Source: Streptomyces roseofulvus
GTDB taxonomy: Bacteria; Actinomycetota; Actinomycetes; Streptomycetales; Streptomycetaceae
Length of the DNA: 64,000 nucleotides
Reading direction: 5' to 3'
NCBI RefSeq assembly: GCF_039534915.1
Contig: NZ_BAAAWE010000001.1
Coordinates: forward strand, 2,046,001-2,110,000
A program made the translations under genes and the position numbers. The notes beneath the pieces were generated by a model. It saw only the letters and a list, made by a program, of their open reading frames with translations. It did no database searches and was not told the DNA's origin. Positions 16,064 through 25,151 of this stretch are shown piece by piece (the first letter of the stretch is position 1; the number at the start of each line of letters is the position of its first letter).

Positions 16064-17170
16064 GTGACCGTGACACACCCGCTGCTCGACCTGGCCCCGA
16101 TGACCGCCGCGCACTTCGCGTCCATCGAGCGGCGGGTCGCCGCGCTGCTCTCCACCGAGCAGGACGTGGTGATCACCCAGGGCGAGGCGCTGCTGCCCCT
16201 GGAGGGGTGCATCCGCAGCGGGGCGCGGGCCGGTTCGACCGCGCTGAACGTGGTCACCGGTCCGTACGGGCAGACCTTCGGGAACTGGCTGCGCGACTGC
16301 GGCGCCACCGTGGTCGACCTGGCGGTGCCCTTCCACACGGCGGTCACCGCCGAGCAGGTGGAGCGGGCGCTCGCCGAGCACCCGGAGATCGACTTCGTCT
16401 CGCTGGTGCACGCGGAGGCCGCCACCGGCAACACCAACCCGGTCGCGGAGATCGGCGAGGTCGTCCGCGCTCACGGCGCCCTCTTCTACCTGGACGCGGT
16501 CGCCTCGATCGGCGCCGAGCCGGTGCTGCCGGACGCCTGGGGCGTCGACATGTGCATCATCGGCGCGCAGAAGGCGATGGGCGGCCCGGCGGGCGTCTCG
16601 GCGGTGTCGGTGAGCGAGCGGGCGTGGGAGCGGTTCGCCGCCAACCCGGCCGCGCCGCGCCGCTCGTACCTCTCCCTCCTGGACTGGAAGGAGCGGTGGA
16701 TCGACGGCGGCCGCAAGGCGCTGCTGCACGCCCCGGCGCAGCTGGAGATGCTGGCCCTGGAGGCGTGCGTGGAGCGGATCGAGGCGGAGGGCCTGGACCG
16801 GCTGATGGCCCGGCACGCCTCGGCCGCGGCGGCGACCCGCGCGGGCGCGGTGGCGCTGGGCGGCGGCCTGGAGCCGTACGTGTACGAGGCGGCGGACGCG
16901 GCCCCGGTGGCGACGACGCTGCGGGTCCCGGCCGACCTCGACGCCTCGGAGCTGGTGTCGAAGGCGCTGGCGGCGGACCCGTCGCTGCCGCTGATCGCGG
17001 GCGGCGGGGCGCTGGCGCGGGAGATGGTCCGGGTCAACCACTACGGGGCCGACGCGACCCCGAACGCGGTGCAGTCGTCGCTGGCCGCGCTGGGCGCCGT
17101 GCTCGGCGAGGCGGGCCGGACGGTGGACCTGGAGGGCGCGCGCCGGGCGGTCACGGCGGCCTGGCGGTAG
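16064..17170 (+). CDS. class V PLP aminotransferase (alanine-glyoxylate aminotransferase-like)
   Basis: A 368-residue fold-type I PLP enzyme. It opens with a family-typical segment (VVITQGEALLPLEGCIRSG) and has VSLVHAEAATGNTNPVAEIG, the aspartate region FYLDAVASIGAEP and the PLP-lysine segment CIIGAQKAMGGPAGVSAVS. Class V enzymes of this branch include alanine/serine:glyoxylate or serine:pyruvate aminotransferases. The exact substrate cannot be read from sequence. The GTG start follows AGAAGG. It ends before a strong bidirectional terminator. Confidence 0.87.
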   Translation: MTVTHPLLDLAPMTAAHFASIERRVAALLSTEQDVVITQGEALLPLEGCIRSGARAGSTALNVVTGPYGQTFGNWLRDCGATVVDLAVPFHTAVTAEQVERALAEHPEIDFVSLVHAEAATGNTNPVAEIGEVVRAHGALFYLDAVASIGAEPVLPDAWGVDMCIIGAQKAMGGPAGVSAVSVSERAWERFAANPAAPRRSYLSLLDWKERWIDGGRKALLHAPAQLEMLALEACVERIEAEGLDRLMARHASAAAATRAGAVALGGGLEPYVYEAADAAPVATTLRVPADLDASELVSKALAADPSLPLIAGGGALAREMVRVNHYGADATPNAVQSSLAALGAVLGEAGRTVDLEGARRAVTAAWR

Positions 17171-17180
17171 GCAGGTCCGG

Positions 17181-17227
17181 TACGCGGAGGGGGCGGGGGT
17201 CGTCGTGACCCCCGCCCCCTCCGCGTA
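17181..17227. terminator. bidirectional terminator
   Basis: Perfect 21-base arms (17181-17201 and 17207-17227, TACGCGGAGG... / ...CCTCCGCGTA) around the loop GTCGT. It separates the convergent aminotransferase and ene-reductase genes. Confidence 0.9.
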
Positions 17228-17235
17228 TCCGCCGC

Positions 17236-18306
17236 CTACAGCGCGGGGTAGTCGATGTAGCCCTGGGGGCCGCCGGCGTACATGGTGGCGGGGTCCGGGG
17301 TGGCGTAGGGGCCGTCGGCCCTGAGGCGGGCGGGCAGGTCGGGGTTGGCGATGAAGAGCCTGCCGTAGGCGACGAGGTCGGTGGTGCCGTCCTCGATGAG
17401 GGCGAGGGACTCGGCGCCGGTGGGTTCGGCGCCGGTGGCCGGGTTGAGGATGAAGGTGCCGGCGAAGCGCTTGCGCAGGTCGAGGACGAGCGGGCGGCGC
17501 TCCGGGCCGGTCTCCAGGACGTGAAGGTAGGCGATGCCGACGGGCTCGATCGCGGTGAGGAGCCGCGTGTAGAGCTCGTCGGTGTCGGTCTCGCTGATGT
17601 CGTTGAGCGTGTTGGCCGGGGAGATGCGCAGGCCGGTGCGGCCGGGGCCGATCTCGGCGGCGACGGCCTTGACGACCTCGACGGCGAAGCGGATGCGGTT
17701 CTCGACCGGGCCGCCCCACTCGTCGGTGCGGTGGTTGGAGCCGGAGGCGAGGAACTGCTGGATCAGGTAGCCGTTGGCGCCGTGGATCTCGACGCCGTCG
17801 AAGCCGGCCTCGACGGCGTTGCGGGCGGCGGAGGCGAAGCCGGCGACCGCCTCGTGGACCTGGTCGGCGGTGAGCTCGCGCGGGGTGACGAAGTCCTTGG
17901 GGCCCTCGTGGGTGTAGACCTGGCCGGCGGCGGCGACGGGCGAGGGGCCGACCGGGTGGAGGTCGCCGTCGAGGAGGTCGGGGTGGCCGATCCGGCCGGT
18001 GTGCATGAGCTGGGCGAAGATCCGGCCGCCGCGCTCGTGGACGGCGTCGGTGACCCGGCGCCAGGCGGCGATCTGCTCGCGGCTGTGGAGGCCGGGGGTG
18101 TCGGGGTAGCCCTGGCCCTCGGCGACCGGCTGGATGCCCTCGCTGATGATCAGGCCGGCGGAGGCGCGCTGGGCGTAGTACTCGGCGACGATCGCGGTGG
18201 GGGTGCGGTCCCGGCCGTCGGCCCGGCTGCGGGTCATGGGGGCCATGGCGATCCGGTTGGCGAGGCGGATGCCTGCGAGGTCCACGGGGTCGAATGCGGT
18301 GGTCAT
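17236..18306 (-). CDS. Old Yellow Enzyme-family alkene reductase
   Basis: A 356-residue FMN TIM-barrel ene-reductase (NemA/OYE). Visible features are [15 protein letters not shown] near the N-terminus, [11 protein letters not shown], the substrate-binding His/Asn pair in [15 protein letters not shown], the NHRTDEWGG motif, LRISP and the C-terminal FMN phosphate site [12 protein letters not shown]. It reduces activated C=C bonds with NAD(P)H. The start at 18306 has a GGGAG ribosome site. It is divergent from a MarR regulator, with two palindromes between them, so MarR-controlled induction by electrophiles is likely. Confidence 0.94.
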   Translation of the reverse strand: MTTAFDPVDLAGIRLANRIAMAPMTRSRADGRDRTPTAIVAEYYAQRASAGLIISEGIQPVAEGQGYPDTPGLHSREQIAAWRRVTDAVHERGGRIFAQLMHTGRIGHPDLLDGDLHPVGPSPVAAAGQVYTHEGPKDFVTPRELTADQVHEAVAGFASAARNAVEAGFDGVEIHGANGYLIQQFLASGSNHRTDEWGGPVENRIRFAVEVVKAVAAEIGPGRTGLRISPANTLNDISETDTDELYTRLLTAIEPVGIAYLHVLETGPERRPLVLDLRKRFAGTFILNPATGAEPTGAESLALIEDGTTDLVAYGRLFIANPDLPARLRADGPYATPDPATMYAGGPQGYIDYPAL

Positions 18307-18333
18307 GGCGGTCTCCCGGAACAATATGTGGTC

Positions 18334-18349
18334 GGCCAACTATTTGGCC
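18334..18349. promoter_or_regulatory. MarR-type operator 1
   Basis: Perfect palindrome GGCCAA-CTAT-TTGGCC in the gap between the ene-reductase and its divergent MarR-family gene. It shares the half-site TTGGC(C) with the second palindrome 23 bases away. Confidence 0.65.
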
Positions 18350-18371
18350 CGCCGCCACTGTAACCCATTCA

Positions 18372-18383
18372 TTGGCCAGCCAA
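18372..18383. promoter_or_regulatory. MarR-type operator 2
   Basis: Perfect palindrome TTGGC-CA-GCCAA, 58 bases before the MarR-family start codon. Its half-sites match the first palindrome. Confidence 0.6.
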
Positions 18384-18440
18384 GCAAAAAAGTGGGCCAC
18401 CGGTAACCTGGGGGGTGAAGAGCCGCCCCGAGGAGCCCCG

Positions 18441-18944
18441 ATGACCACAGCAGAGCCCGCCTGTACCGAGGAACTCCCGTCCGCCGCGCGCGGTGGGCCC
18501 GTCGGGCACACCCTCGCCCGGGTCTCCCGGACCCACCGGATAGCGATGGGGCGCCGCCTGCGCGAGCTGGGCCTCTACCCGGGCCAGGAGCTGATGATGA
18601 TGCGGCTGTGGGACTGCGGGGCGGTCCGCCAGTCGGAGCTGATCCAGTCGCTCGGGCTCGACCCGTCGACCGTGACGAAGATGCTCCAGCGGCTCGAGCA
18701 GTGCGGATACGTGCGCCGCTCCCCCGACCCCGCCGACCGGCGGGCGGTCCTGGTCGAGGCCACGGAGCGGGGGCAGGCGCTGCGGGCCGGCGTCGAGGGC
18801 GCCTGGGCCGACCTGGAGGAGAGCTCGCTGGCCGGGCTCGGCCCGGCGGAGCGGGCCGAACTGGCCCGCCTCCTCGGCGTCCTGGCGGAGAACCTGCGCG
18901 CGGAGGCGGGCGACGCGGGCGACTGCCCGCCGATCACCTGCTGA
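18441..18944 (+). CDS. MarR-family transcriptional regulator
   Basis: A 167-residue MarR protein. The winged helix is evident in ELGLYPGQELMMMRLWDCGAVRQSELIQSLGLDPSTVTKMLQRLEQCGYVRRSPDPADRRAVLVEATERG (about residues 40-110), including the DRR wing. It is divergent from the ene-reductase, and two TTGGC palindromes lie in the 134-base gap. It is therefore the likely repressor of the reductase and of itself. Ribosome site GAGGAG precedes the ATG. Confidence 0.92.
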   Translation: MTTAEPACTEELPSAARGGPVGHTLARVSRTHRIAMGRRLRELGLYPGQELMMMRLWDCGAVRQSELIQSLGLDPSTVTKMLQRLEQCGYVRRSPDPADRRAVLVEATERGQALRAGVEGAWADLEESSLAGLGPAERAELARLLGVLAENLRAEAGDAGDCPPITC

Positions 18945-18975
18945 GGGGCCGGCCCCCGCAGGGGAGGGGAACGCC

Positions 18976-20034
18976 TCAGCCCGCGAGGACGTCCAGGGTC
19001 CGGTCGACGTCCGCCGCCGTGTTGTACAGGTGGAACGAGGCCCGCAGGTTGCCGGCCCGCGCCGACAGCAGGACGCCCGCGGCCTCCAGGGCGTCCGCCC
19101 GGTGGCCGAGGCCCGGCACCGCGACGACCGTGGAGTCGTCCATGACCGGCCGGTGCCCGAGGGAGAGCAGCCCGGCACGGAAGCGGGCGGCGAGCCCCTT
19201 GTCGTGCGCCTCGATCCGCCCGATGCCGATCTCCTCCAGGAGCGCCAGCGAGGCGGCCGCGCCGTGGTACGAGAGGAAGGCGGCGGGCTCGTCGAACCGG
19301 CGGGCGGAGCGCGCGAGTTCGCGCACCGGGCCGTAGCTGTTGACCCACCGCTCCTCGCCGGTGACCCAGCCCGCGTGGATGGCGAGCAGGCTGTCCTGCG
19401 CCTCCTCGGTGACGGTGAGGAAGGAGGTGCCGCGCGGGCAGAGCAGGTACTTGTAGGCGCCGGCGACCGTGTAGTCCCACTCCCCCGCCGCCAGCGGCAG
19501 CCAGCCCGCGGACTGGGTGGCGTCGAGCAGGGTGCGGGCCCCGTGGGCCGCCGCGGCGGCCCGGACGGCGGCGAGGTCCGCGGTCCGCCCGTCCGCCGAC
19601 TGCACGGCGGAGAGGCCGACCAGGGCGGTCTCCGGGCGGACGGACTCGGCGAGCCGCTCCAACGGCACGAAGCGGACCTTGAGGTCGCCGCGGATCGTGA
19701 AGGGCGTGATGAGGGAGGAGAAGTCGCCCTCGGGGAAGAGGATCTCGGCTCCGGCGGGCATCGACTGGGCGATCATCCCGGAGTGCACGGCGACCGAGCT
19801 GCCGACCGCGACCCGCTCGGACGCGACCCCGGCGAGCCGGGCGTAGGCGGCGCGGGCCTCGTCGACGACGTCGAAGCTGCCGGCGCCGCCGGCCCGCCCG
19901 TCCGCGGTCTCCCGCGCGAGGAGCGTGACCGCGTCGACGGAACGGCGCGGCAGCAGGCCGCAGGCGGAGGTGTTCAGATAGGTCCGCGTGGGGGCGAACT
20001 CGGCGCCGCCGAGCGGCTGATCGAGGGAGTCCAT
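18976..20034 (-). CDS. class V PLP-dependent aminotransferase / cysteine desulfurase-like
   Basis: A 352-residue class V PLP enzyme. It has YLNTSACGLLP at the start, VGLSAVQSADGRTADL, ARTLLDATQSAGWLPL (PLP-Asp), and the lysine region YTVAGAYKYLLCPRGTSFL. The length is shorter than SufS, and the nucleophilic-Cys HHCA.P loop of desulfurases is absent, so I favour an aminotransferase, lyase or kynureninase-like role. No partner gene points to the substrate. Confidence 0.82.
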   Translation of the reverse strand: MDSLDQPLGGAEFAPTRTYLNTSACGLLPRRSVDAVTLLARETADGRAGGAGSFDVVDEARAAYARLAGVASERVAVGSSVAVHSGMIAQSMPAGAEILFPEGDFSSLITPFTIRGDLKVRFVPLERLAESVRPETALVGLSAVQSADGRTADLAAVRAAAAAHGARTLLDATQSAGWLPLAAGEWDYTVAGAYKYLLCPRGTSFLTVTEEAQDSLLAIHAGWVTGEERWVNSYGPVRELARSARRFDEPAAFLSYHGAAASLALLEEIGIGRIEAHDKGLAARFRAGLLSLGHRPVMDDSTVVAVPGLGHRADALEAAGVLLSARAGNLRASFHLYNTAADVDRTLDVLAG

Positions 20035-20125
20035 GGCCCCAGCCTGGGCTCAGCGCGACCACCCGTCAATGCCCGTGGATCATGGAGCGCCCCCAAGCGG
20101 CCCTTATCCGCGCAGGTCAGAGGGG

Positions 20126-20845
20126 TCAGCCGCGCGGCGGGACCGCGCAGCCGTCCGGTCCGCACGCCTCCGCGCCGTCGTCGGCGACGACGGCGACCGG
20201 CTGCAGGACGCGGCCCTGCCACGCCTGCTCCAGGGCCTGGGTGAAGACCTCGGCGGGCTGCCCGCCGGAGACGCCGTAGCGGCGGTCGAGGACGAAGAAG
20301 GGGACGCCGGTGGCGCCGAGTTCGGCGGCCTCGCGCTCGTCGTCCCGCACCGCGTCGGCGTAGGCGGTCTCGTCGGCGAGGACGGCGCGCGCCTCGGCCT
20401 CGTCGAGCCCGGCCTCCACGGCGAGGGCGATCAGCGTCTCCCCGTCGAAGACGGACCGCTCCTCGGCGAAGTTGGCCCGGTAGGCGAGGTCCAGGAGCTC
20501 GTTCTGCCGGCCGCGCTCGCGGGCGAGGTGCAGCAGCCGGTGGATGTCGAAGGTGTTGCCGTGGTCGCGGCCGTCGGTCCGGTACTCCAGGCCCTCGGCG
20601 TGCGCGTTGGACGCCACGTGCGCCTCCATGGCCCGCGCCTCGTCGAGCGTCCGCCCGTACTTCTTCGCCAGCATCTCCAGGACGGGCCCGGTGTCGCCCT
20701 TGGCGCGGTGCGGGTCCAGCTCGAAGGACCGGTGCACGACCTCGACGTCGTCCCGGTGGGCGAAGGCGGCGAGACCCTTCTCGAACCGGGCCTTGCCGAT
20801 GTAGCACCAGGGACAGGCGATGTCCGACCAGATCTCTACGCGCAT
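20126..20845 (-). CDS. DsbA-family (FrnE-like) oxidoreductase
   Basis: A 239-residue thioredoxin-fold protein with the N-terminal active site IWSDIACPWCYIGK (CPWC at residues 12-15), a long helical insertion and the cis-Pro segment ATGVPFFVLDRRYGVSGGQ. This is the FrnE/2-hydroxychromene-2-carboxylate isomerase-like branch, cytoplasmic because no signal peptide is present. A CGPDGC pair lies near the C-terminus. The role is a disulfide oxidoreductase or isomerase; the partner is unknown. Confidence 0.9.
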   Translation of the reverse strand: MRVEIWSDIACPWCYIGKARFEKGLAAFAHRDDVEVVHRSFELDPHRAKGDTGPVLEMLAKKYGRTLDEARAMEAHVASNAHAEGLEYRTDGRDHGNTFDIHRLLHLARERGRQNELLDLAYRANFAEERSVFDGETLIALAVEAGLDEAEARAVLADETAYADAVRDDEREAAELGATGVPFFVLDRRYGVSGGQPAEVFTQALEQAWQGRVLQPVAVVADDGAEACGPDGCAVPPRG

Positions 20846-21053
20846 GGTTCTTCTTCTCCGGGGGTCGTACGGGGCGGACGGGGGTCAGTCCTCGTCCGAA
20901 CGCCGACCGACCCGGATTTCATTCCGTTTCCGCCCGGGATGTGAGCCGGAGCACGCGGCGGACGCGCCGGGAGGGCCGTCCGCGGCGGTCTCCCCGCCCG
21001 TTCCGCTTCGCCCCCGGGCCGGGCCCCGGCGCGGGACCCGGCGCCGGAGGGAC

Positions 21054-22556
21054 TCAGTGCCGGGGGACGCCCAGCGGGTTGCCGTCGCGCAGCTCCGGCG
21101 GGAGGAGGTGCTGCGGGGTCGACTGGTAGGTGACCGGGCGGAGCCAGCGCTCGATGGCGGTGGCGCCGACCGAGGTGGAGGTGGAGGTGGTGGCCGGGTA
21201 GGGGCCGCCGTGGTGCTGGGCTCCGGCCACGGCCACGCCGGTGGGCCAGCCGCCGACCAGGATCCGGCCGGCGAGCGGGGTGAGGGCGGCGAGCAGGCCG
21301 GGGGCGGCCGGGTCCTCGTCGGCGCAGTGCAGGGTGGCCGTGAGGTTGCCGGGCAGCCGGCCGAGGACGGCGGTGATCTCGGCCTCGTCGGTGTAGCGGG
21401 CGACGACGGTGACCGGGCCGAAGCACTCCTCCAGGAGGAGGCCGTGGTCGCCGTCGGCGAGCCGGGCCGCGTCGACGGTGAGGACGCCTGCGGTGACGGT
21501 GTGCTCGTCGGCGGCGCCGGGGGCGACGGGCGCCGCCACGCCGTCGAGGGCGGCCCGCTCGGTGACGCCGTCGACGAAGGCGGCCCGCATCCGGTGGTCG
21601 AGCAGGACGGCGGGGCCGGCCTGGCCGACGCCCTCGGCGAGGGCGGCGAGGAAGCGGTCGCCGTCGGCGCCGGCCGGGGCGAGGACGAAGCCGGGCTTGG
21701 TGCAGAACTGGCCGGCGCCCAGGGTCATCGAGCCGGCCAGGCCGGCCCCCAGCTCCTCGGCGCGCTCGGCTGCGGCGCCGACGGTGACGACGACCGGGTT
21801 GAGGGAGCCGAGCTCGCCGTGGAAGGGGATCGGAGCGGGGCGGGCGGCGGCGGCGTCGAAGAGCGCCCGGCCGCCGCGTACGGAGCCGGTGAAGCCGGCC
21901 GCCGCGACCAGCGGGTGGCGGACCAGCGCGACGCCCGCCTCGAAGCCGTGCAGCAGGACGACGACGTCCTCGGGGAGGCCGGCCTTGGCGGCGGCCCGGC
22001 GCAGCAGTCCGGCGGTCAGTTCGGAGGTGGCCGGGTGGTCGGGGTGGGCCTTGACGACGACGGGGCAGCCGGCGGCGAGGGCGCTGGCGGTGTCGCCGCC
22101 GGGGACGGAGAAGGCGAGCGGGAAGTTGCTGGCGGCGTAGACGGCGACCACGCCGAGCGGGATCTTCCAGCGGCGCAGGTCGGGGCGGGGCGGCACGGCC
22201 GACGGGTCGGGCAGGTCGATCCGTACGTCGAGGAAGGCGCCCTCGTCGACGACGTCGGCGAAGGCGCGCAGCTGGGCGGTGGTGCGGGCGAGTTCGCCGG
22301 TGAGCCGGGGGGCGCCGAGGGCGGTCTCGGCGTCGGCGGTGGTGACGACCTCGTCGGCGGCGGCGTCCAGGAGGTCGGCGGCGGTCCGCAGGAAGGCCGC
22401 GCGGACCGTGCGGTCGGCGAGGGACGCGCGGACGGCGTGCGCGGCGCGGACCGCGCGGTCGACCCTGTCGGCCGTGGCCTCCGTCGCGACCTGCTCGCGC
22501 CGCTTCCCCGAGCGGGGGTCCACACTCCACACTGCTGCTGCCGACACGGCCCACAC
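21054..22556 (-). CDS. aldehyde dehydrogenase, alpha-ketoglutaric semialdehyde dehydrogenase type
   Basis: About 500 residues of the NADP-type ALDH branch that includes alpha-ketoglutarate semialdehyde (2,5-dioxovalerate) dehydrogenases. Marks are WKIPLGVVAVYAASNFPLAFSVPGGDTASALAAGCPVVVKAHP, the Glu in FHGELGSLNPV and the catalytic Cys in GAGQFCTKPG. The last step of oxidative uronate, aldarate and pentose catabolism is the known role. The 5' end is ambiguous: GTG codons at 22556, 22547 and 22532 are all possible, and 22547 has the best-spaced GGGG. It is divergent from an IclR regulator, with two palindromes abutting its 5' end. Confidence 0.9.
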   Translation of the reverse strand: MWAVSAAAVWSVDPRSGKRREQVATEATADRVDRAVRAAHAVRASLADRTVRAAFLRTAADLLDAAADEVVTTADAETALGAPRLTGELARTTAQLRAFADVVDEGAFLDVRIDLPDPSAVPPRPDLRRWKIPLGVVAVYAASNFPLAFSVPGGDTASALAAGCPVVVKAHPDHPATSELTAGLLRRAAAKAGLPEDVVVLLHGFEAGVALVRHPLVAAAGFTGSVRGGRALFDAAAARPAPIPFHGELGSLNPVVVTVGAAAERAEELGAGLAGSMTLGAGQFCTKPGFVLAPAGADGDRFLAALAEGVGQAGPAVLLDHRMRAAFVDGVTERAALDGVAAPVAPGAADEHTVTAGVLTVDAARLADGDHGLLLEECFGPVTVVARYTDEAEITAVLGRLPGNLTATLHCADEDPAAPGLLAALTPLAGRILVGGWPTGVAVAGAQHHGGPYPATTSTSTSVGATAIERWLRPVTYQSTPQHLLPPELRDGNPLGVPRH

Positions 22557-22560
22557 CCCT

Positions 22561-22596
22561 GTTCACTATGATGAACGTCGTTCTTGTGCATGAACG
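22561..22596. promoter_or_regulatory. paired IclR-type operators
   Basis: Two adjacent inverted repeats lie between the aldehyde dehydrogenase and iclR-type genes: GTTCA-CTATGA-TGAAC (22561-22576) and CGTTC-N8-GAACG (22579-22596). The first has the same GTTCA-N6-TGAAC layout as the perfect palindrome at 34299-34322 next to uronate dehydrogenase. Confidence 0.7.
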
Positions 22597-22689
22597 CTTC
22601 GGGGTGGACTCTATTGACGCCACGGGCGTTCCCACAAGGTCGTCCTGGAGCCACAAGGTCCTCCGGATGTCAGGGAGAAGGGCGGGGTC

Positions 22690-23460
22690 ATGGCGGGTGC
22701 CGACGCGAACGGTGCGCAGGTGAAGTCCGCGGTGCGGACGGTGGAGCTGCTGGAGTTCTTCGCCGGCCGGCCCGGGATGCACACGCTGGCCGCCGTCCAG
22801 GAGGCCGTCGGCTATCCCAAGTCGAGCCTGTACATGCTGCTGCGCACCCTGGTCGAGCTGGGCTGGGTGGAGACCGACGCCACCGGCACCCGGTACGGCA
22901 TCGGGGTGCGGGCGCTGCTCGTGGGGACCTCGTACATCGACGGCGACGAGGTGGTGGCGGCCTCCCGGGTCACCCTGGACCGGCTCTCGGACGACACCAC
23001 GGAGACCGTCCACCTGGCCCGGCTGGACGGCACCAGCGTGGTCTATCTGGCGACCCGCCAGTCCCAGCACCATCTGCGGCCCTTCACCCGGGTCGGCCGC
23101 CGGCTCCCCGCCCACTCGACCGCGCTGGGCAAGGCGCTGCTCGCCACCCACGACGACGAGCAGGTGCGGGAGCTGCTGCCGAAGAGCCTGCCGGCGGTGA
23201 CCGAGCACACGATCACCGACCGGGAGCGGCTGATCGAGGAGCTGGCCGGCGTGCGCGAGCAGGGCTTCGCGGTGGACCGCGAGGAGAACACCCTCGGGCT
23301 GCGCTGCTTCGCGGTGGCGATCCCCTACCGGACCCCGGCCCGGGACGCGCTGAGCTGCTCGGTGCCGGCCGCGCGGCTGACCCCGGGCCACGAGCAGCTG
23401 ATCAAGGACGCCCTCTTCGACGCGCGGGACCGACTGACGCTGGCGACCCGGCGGCTGTGA
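22690..23460 (+). CDS. IclR-family transcriptional regulator
   Basis: A 256-residue IclR protein. The N-terminal winged helix reads AVRTVELLEFFAGRPGMHTLAAVQEAVGYPKSSLYMLLRTLVELGWVE (about residues 15-62). The effector domain has VHLARLDGTSVVYLATRQS, RRLPAHSTALGKALLA and GFAVDREENTLGLRCFAVAI. IclR proteins in this context sense sugar-acid intermediates. The divergent semialdehyde dehydrogenase and the matching palindrome near udh suggest control of uronate/aldarate catabolism. Ribosome site GAGAAGG. Confidence 0.92.
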   Translation: MAGADANGAQVKSAVRTVELLEFFAGRPGMHTLAAVQEAVGYPKSSLYMLLRTLVELGWVETDATGTRYGIGVRALLVGTSYIDGDEVVAASRVTLDRLSDDTTETVHLARLDGTSVVYLATRQSQHHLRPFTRVGRRLPAHSTALGKALLATHDDEQVRELLPKSLPAVTEHTITDRERLIEELAGVREQGFAVDREENTLGLRCFAVAIPYRTPARDALSCSVPAARLTPGHEQLIKDALFDARDRLTLATRRL

Positions 23461-23520
23461 GACCCGCGTCGGCGCCGGATGCGTGCCACATGAACGTTTC
23501 CTGAGAATCGGGCCACATCC

Positions 23521-23547
23521 GGAACGTCACGCGCCGCCCCGTTCGTC
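23521..23547 (+). promoter_or_regulatory. possible sigma-E-type promoter of the PBP gene
   Basis: GGAAC (23521-23525), 18 bases, then CGTC (23544-23547), 11 bases before the ATG. The gene has no recognisable ribosome site, which fits a near-leaderless start. Sigma-E promoters of Streptomyces use GGAAC/GTC and drive cell-wall genes. A match this short can be chance. Confidence 0.3.
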
Positions 23548-23558
23548 CCCCTGGTGCC

Positions 23559-25007
23559 ATGAACAAGACGATCAGGCGCACCTCGGTCTTCGTGCTGCTC
23601 CTCGTGCTCGCCCTCCTCGGGCGGGCCACCTGGGTGCAGGCGTACGAGAACAAGGCGCTCGCGAACGACAGCAAGAACCGGCGGAAGACGATCGCGCAGT
23701 ACGCGCAGCCGCTCGGGAACATCGTCGTGGCCGGCTCGCCGGTCACCGGCTCGAAGCGCACCGAGAGCGGTGATCTCGCGTACGAGCGCAGCTACCCGGA
23801 CGGCGAGCTGTACGCGGCGGTCACGGGCTACAGCTCGCAGGCGTACGGCGCCACCCAGCTGGAGGGCATCTACTCCGGGATCCTGGACGGCACCGACGAC
23901 CGGCTGAAGAACCCCGTGGACGTGGTCACCCGCAAGCAGCAGGAGCCGGGCACGGTCGTCACCACGATCGACCCGGAGGTGCAGAAGGCCGGCTACCGGG
24001 CGCTGGGGAGCAAGAAGGGCGCGGCGGTCGCGATCGACCCGGCGAGCGGACGGATCCTCGCCATGGTCTCCACGCCCTCCTACGACCCCTCGGCCATCGC
24101 CGGCACGACCGACGGCGACGCGTGGAAGAAGCTGACGGAGGATCCGGACAAGCCGCTGGTGAACCGGGCGCTGCGGCAGCCGCTGCCGCCCGGCTCCACC
24201 TTCAAGCTGGTGGTCGCGGCCGCCGCCCTGGAGGACGGCCTGTACTCCTCGGTGGACGTGCGGACGGAGAGCCCGGACCCGTACACCCTGCCGGGCACCC
24301 GCACGGTCCTGAGGAACGAGAACGCCTCCGCGCCCTGCGAGAACGCCACGATCCGCACCGCGCTCCAGTACTCCTGCAACAACGTCTTCGCCAAGATGGC
24401 CGCCGACCTGGGGCAGGACAAGGTGCGGGCGATGGCGGAGAAGTTCGGCTTCGACGACGACGAGCGGGACGTGCCGGTCCGGGCGTACGCGAGCGTCTAC
24501 CCGTCCGGGATGGACCGGGCGCAGACCGCGCTCACCGGCATCGGGCAGTTCGACGTCACCGCGACCCCGCTCCAGATGGCGATGGTCTCGGCGGTGATCG
24601 CCAACGACGGGCAGCTGGCCTCCCCGCACATGGTCTCCGAGGTGGTCGACTCCGACGGCGACGCGCTGGAGTCCTTCGACGACGGCGACACCACCCGGAT
24701 CGTCTCCTCGGCCACCGCGGAGCAGCTGCGCAGCGCGATGGTGACGGTGGTGGAGGAGGGCACCGGCAGCAACGCGGCGGTCGCGGGCGCCGAGGTCGGC
24801 GGCAAGACGGGCACGGCGCAGCACGGCGAGAACAACAGCAAGACGCCGTACGCCTGGTTCACCTCCTACGCGAAGGACCCGTCGACGGGGAAGCAGGTGG
24901 CGGTGGCCGTGATGATCGAGGACTCGGGCGCGGCCCGCTCGGAGGTCAGCGGCAACGGCCTGGCGGCGCCGGTGGCGCAGAAGATGATGGCGGCGGCGCT
25001 GAGGTGA
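23559..25007 (+). CDS. class B penicillin-binding protein (PBP2/PbpA-like transpeptidase)
   Basis: A 482-residue class B PBP. An N-terminal signal anchor (RTSVFVLLLVLALLGRATWV) precedes a dimerisation-type domain and the transpeptidase domain. Active-site motifs are SxxK as PPGSTFKLV (Ser near residue 218), SxN as QYSCNNVF, and KTGTA as VGGKTGTAQHG near residue 418. It cross-links peptidoglycan outside the membrane. It is short and monocistronic, not beside rodA or pknB, so it is an accessory PBP. A candidate sigma-E promoter upstream would make it envelope-stress responsive. A strong terminator follows. Confidence 0.93.
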   Translation: MNKTIRRTSVFVLLLVLALLGRATWVQAYENKALANDSKNRRKTIAQYAQPLGNIVVAGSPVTGSKRTESGDLAYERSYPDGELYAAVTGYSSQAYGATQLEGIYSGILDGTDDRLKNPVDVVTRKQQEPGTVVTTIDPEVQKAGYRALGSKKGAAVAIDPASGRILAMVSTPSYDPSAIAGTTDGDAWKKLTEDPDKPLVNRALRQPLPPGSTFKLVVAAAALEDGLYSSVDVRTESPDPYTLPGTRTVLRNENASAPCENATIRTALQYSCNNVFAKMAADLGQDKVRAMAEKFGFDDDERDVPVRAYASVYPSGMDRAQTALTGIGQFDVTATPLQMAMVSAVIANDGQLASPHMVSEVVDSDGDALESFDDGDTTRIVSSATAEQLRSAMVTVVEEGTGSNAAVAGAEVGGKTGTAQHGENNSKTPYAWFTSYAKDPSTGKQVAVAVMIEDSGAARSEVSGNGLAAPVAQKMMAAALR

Positions 25008-25040
25008 CGCCGGGCTGACGCCGGGGCGCGTCCCGAAGTG

Positions 25041-25075
25041 GGGCCCGCGGGGGCCGGATTGGCCCCCGCGGGCCC
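25041..25075 (+). terminator. intrinsic terminator after the PBP gene
   Basis: Perfect 15-base arms GGGCCCGCGGGGGCC / GGCCCCCGCGGGCCC around the loop GGATT, 34 bases after the PBP stop codon. Confidence 0.88.
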
Positions 25076-25151
25076 TCGTGCGATAGGCAGGGACACGCTC
25101 GAACAGAAGATGCGTTCCCGAACTGTCGATCTTGCTCCGCGGAGGACCGTC

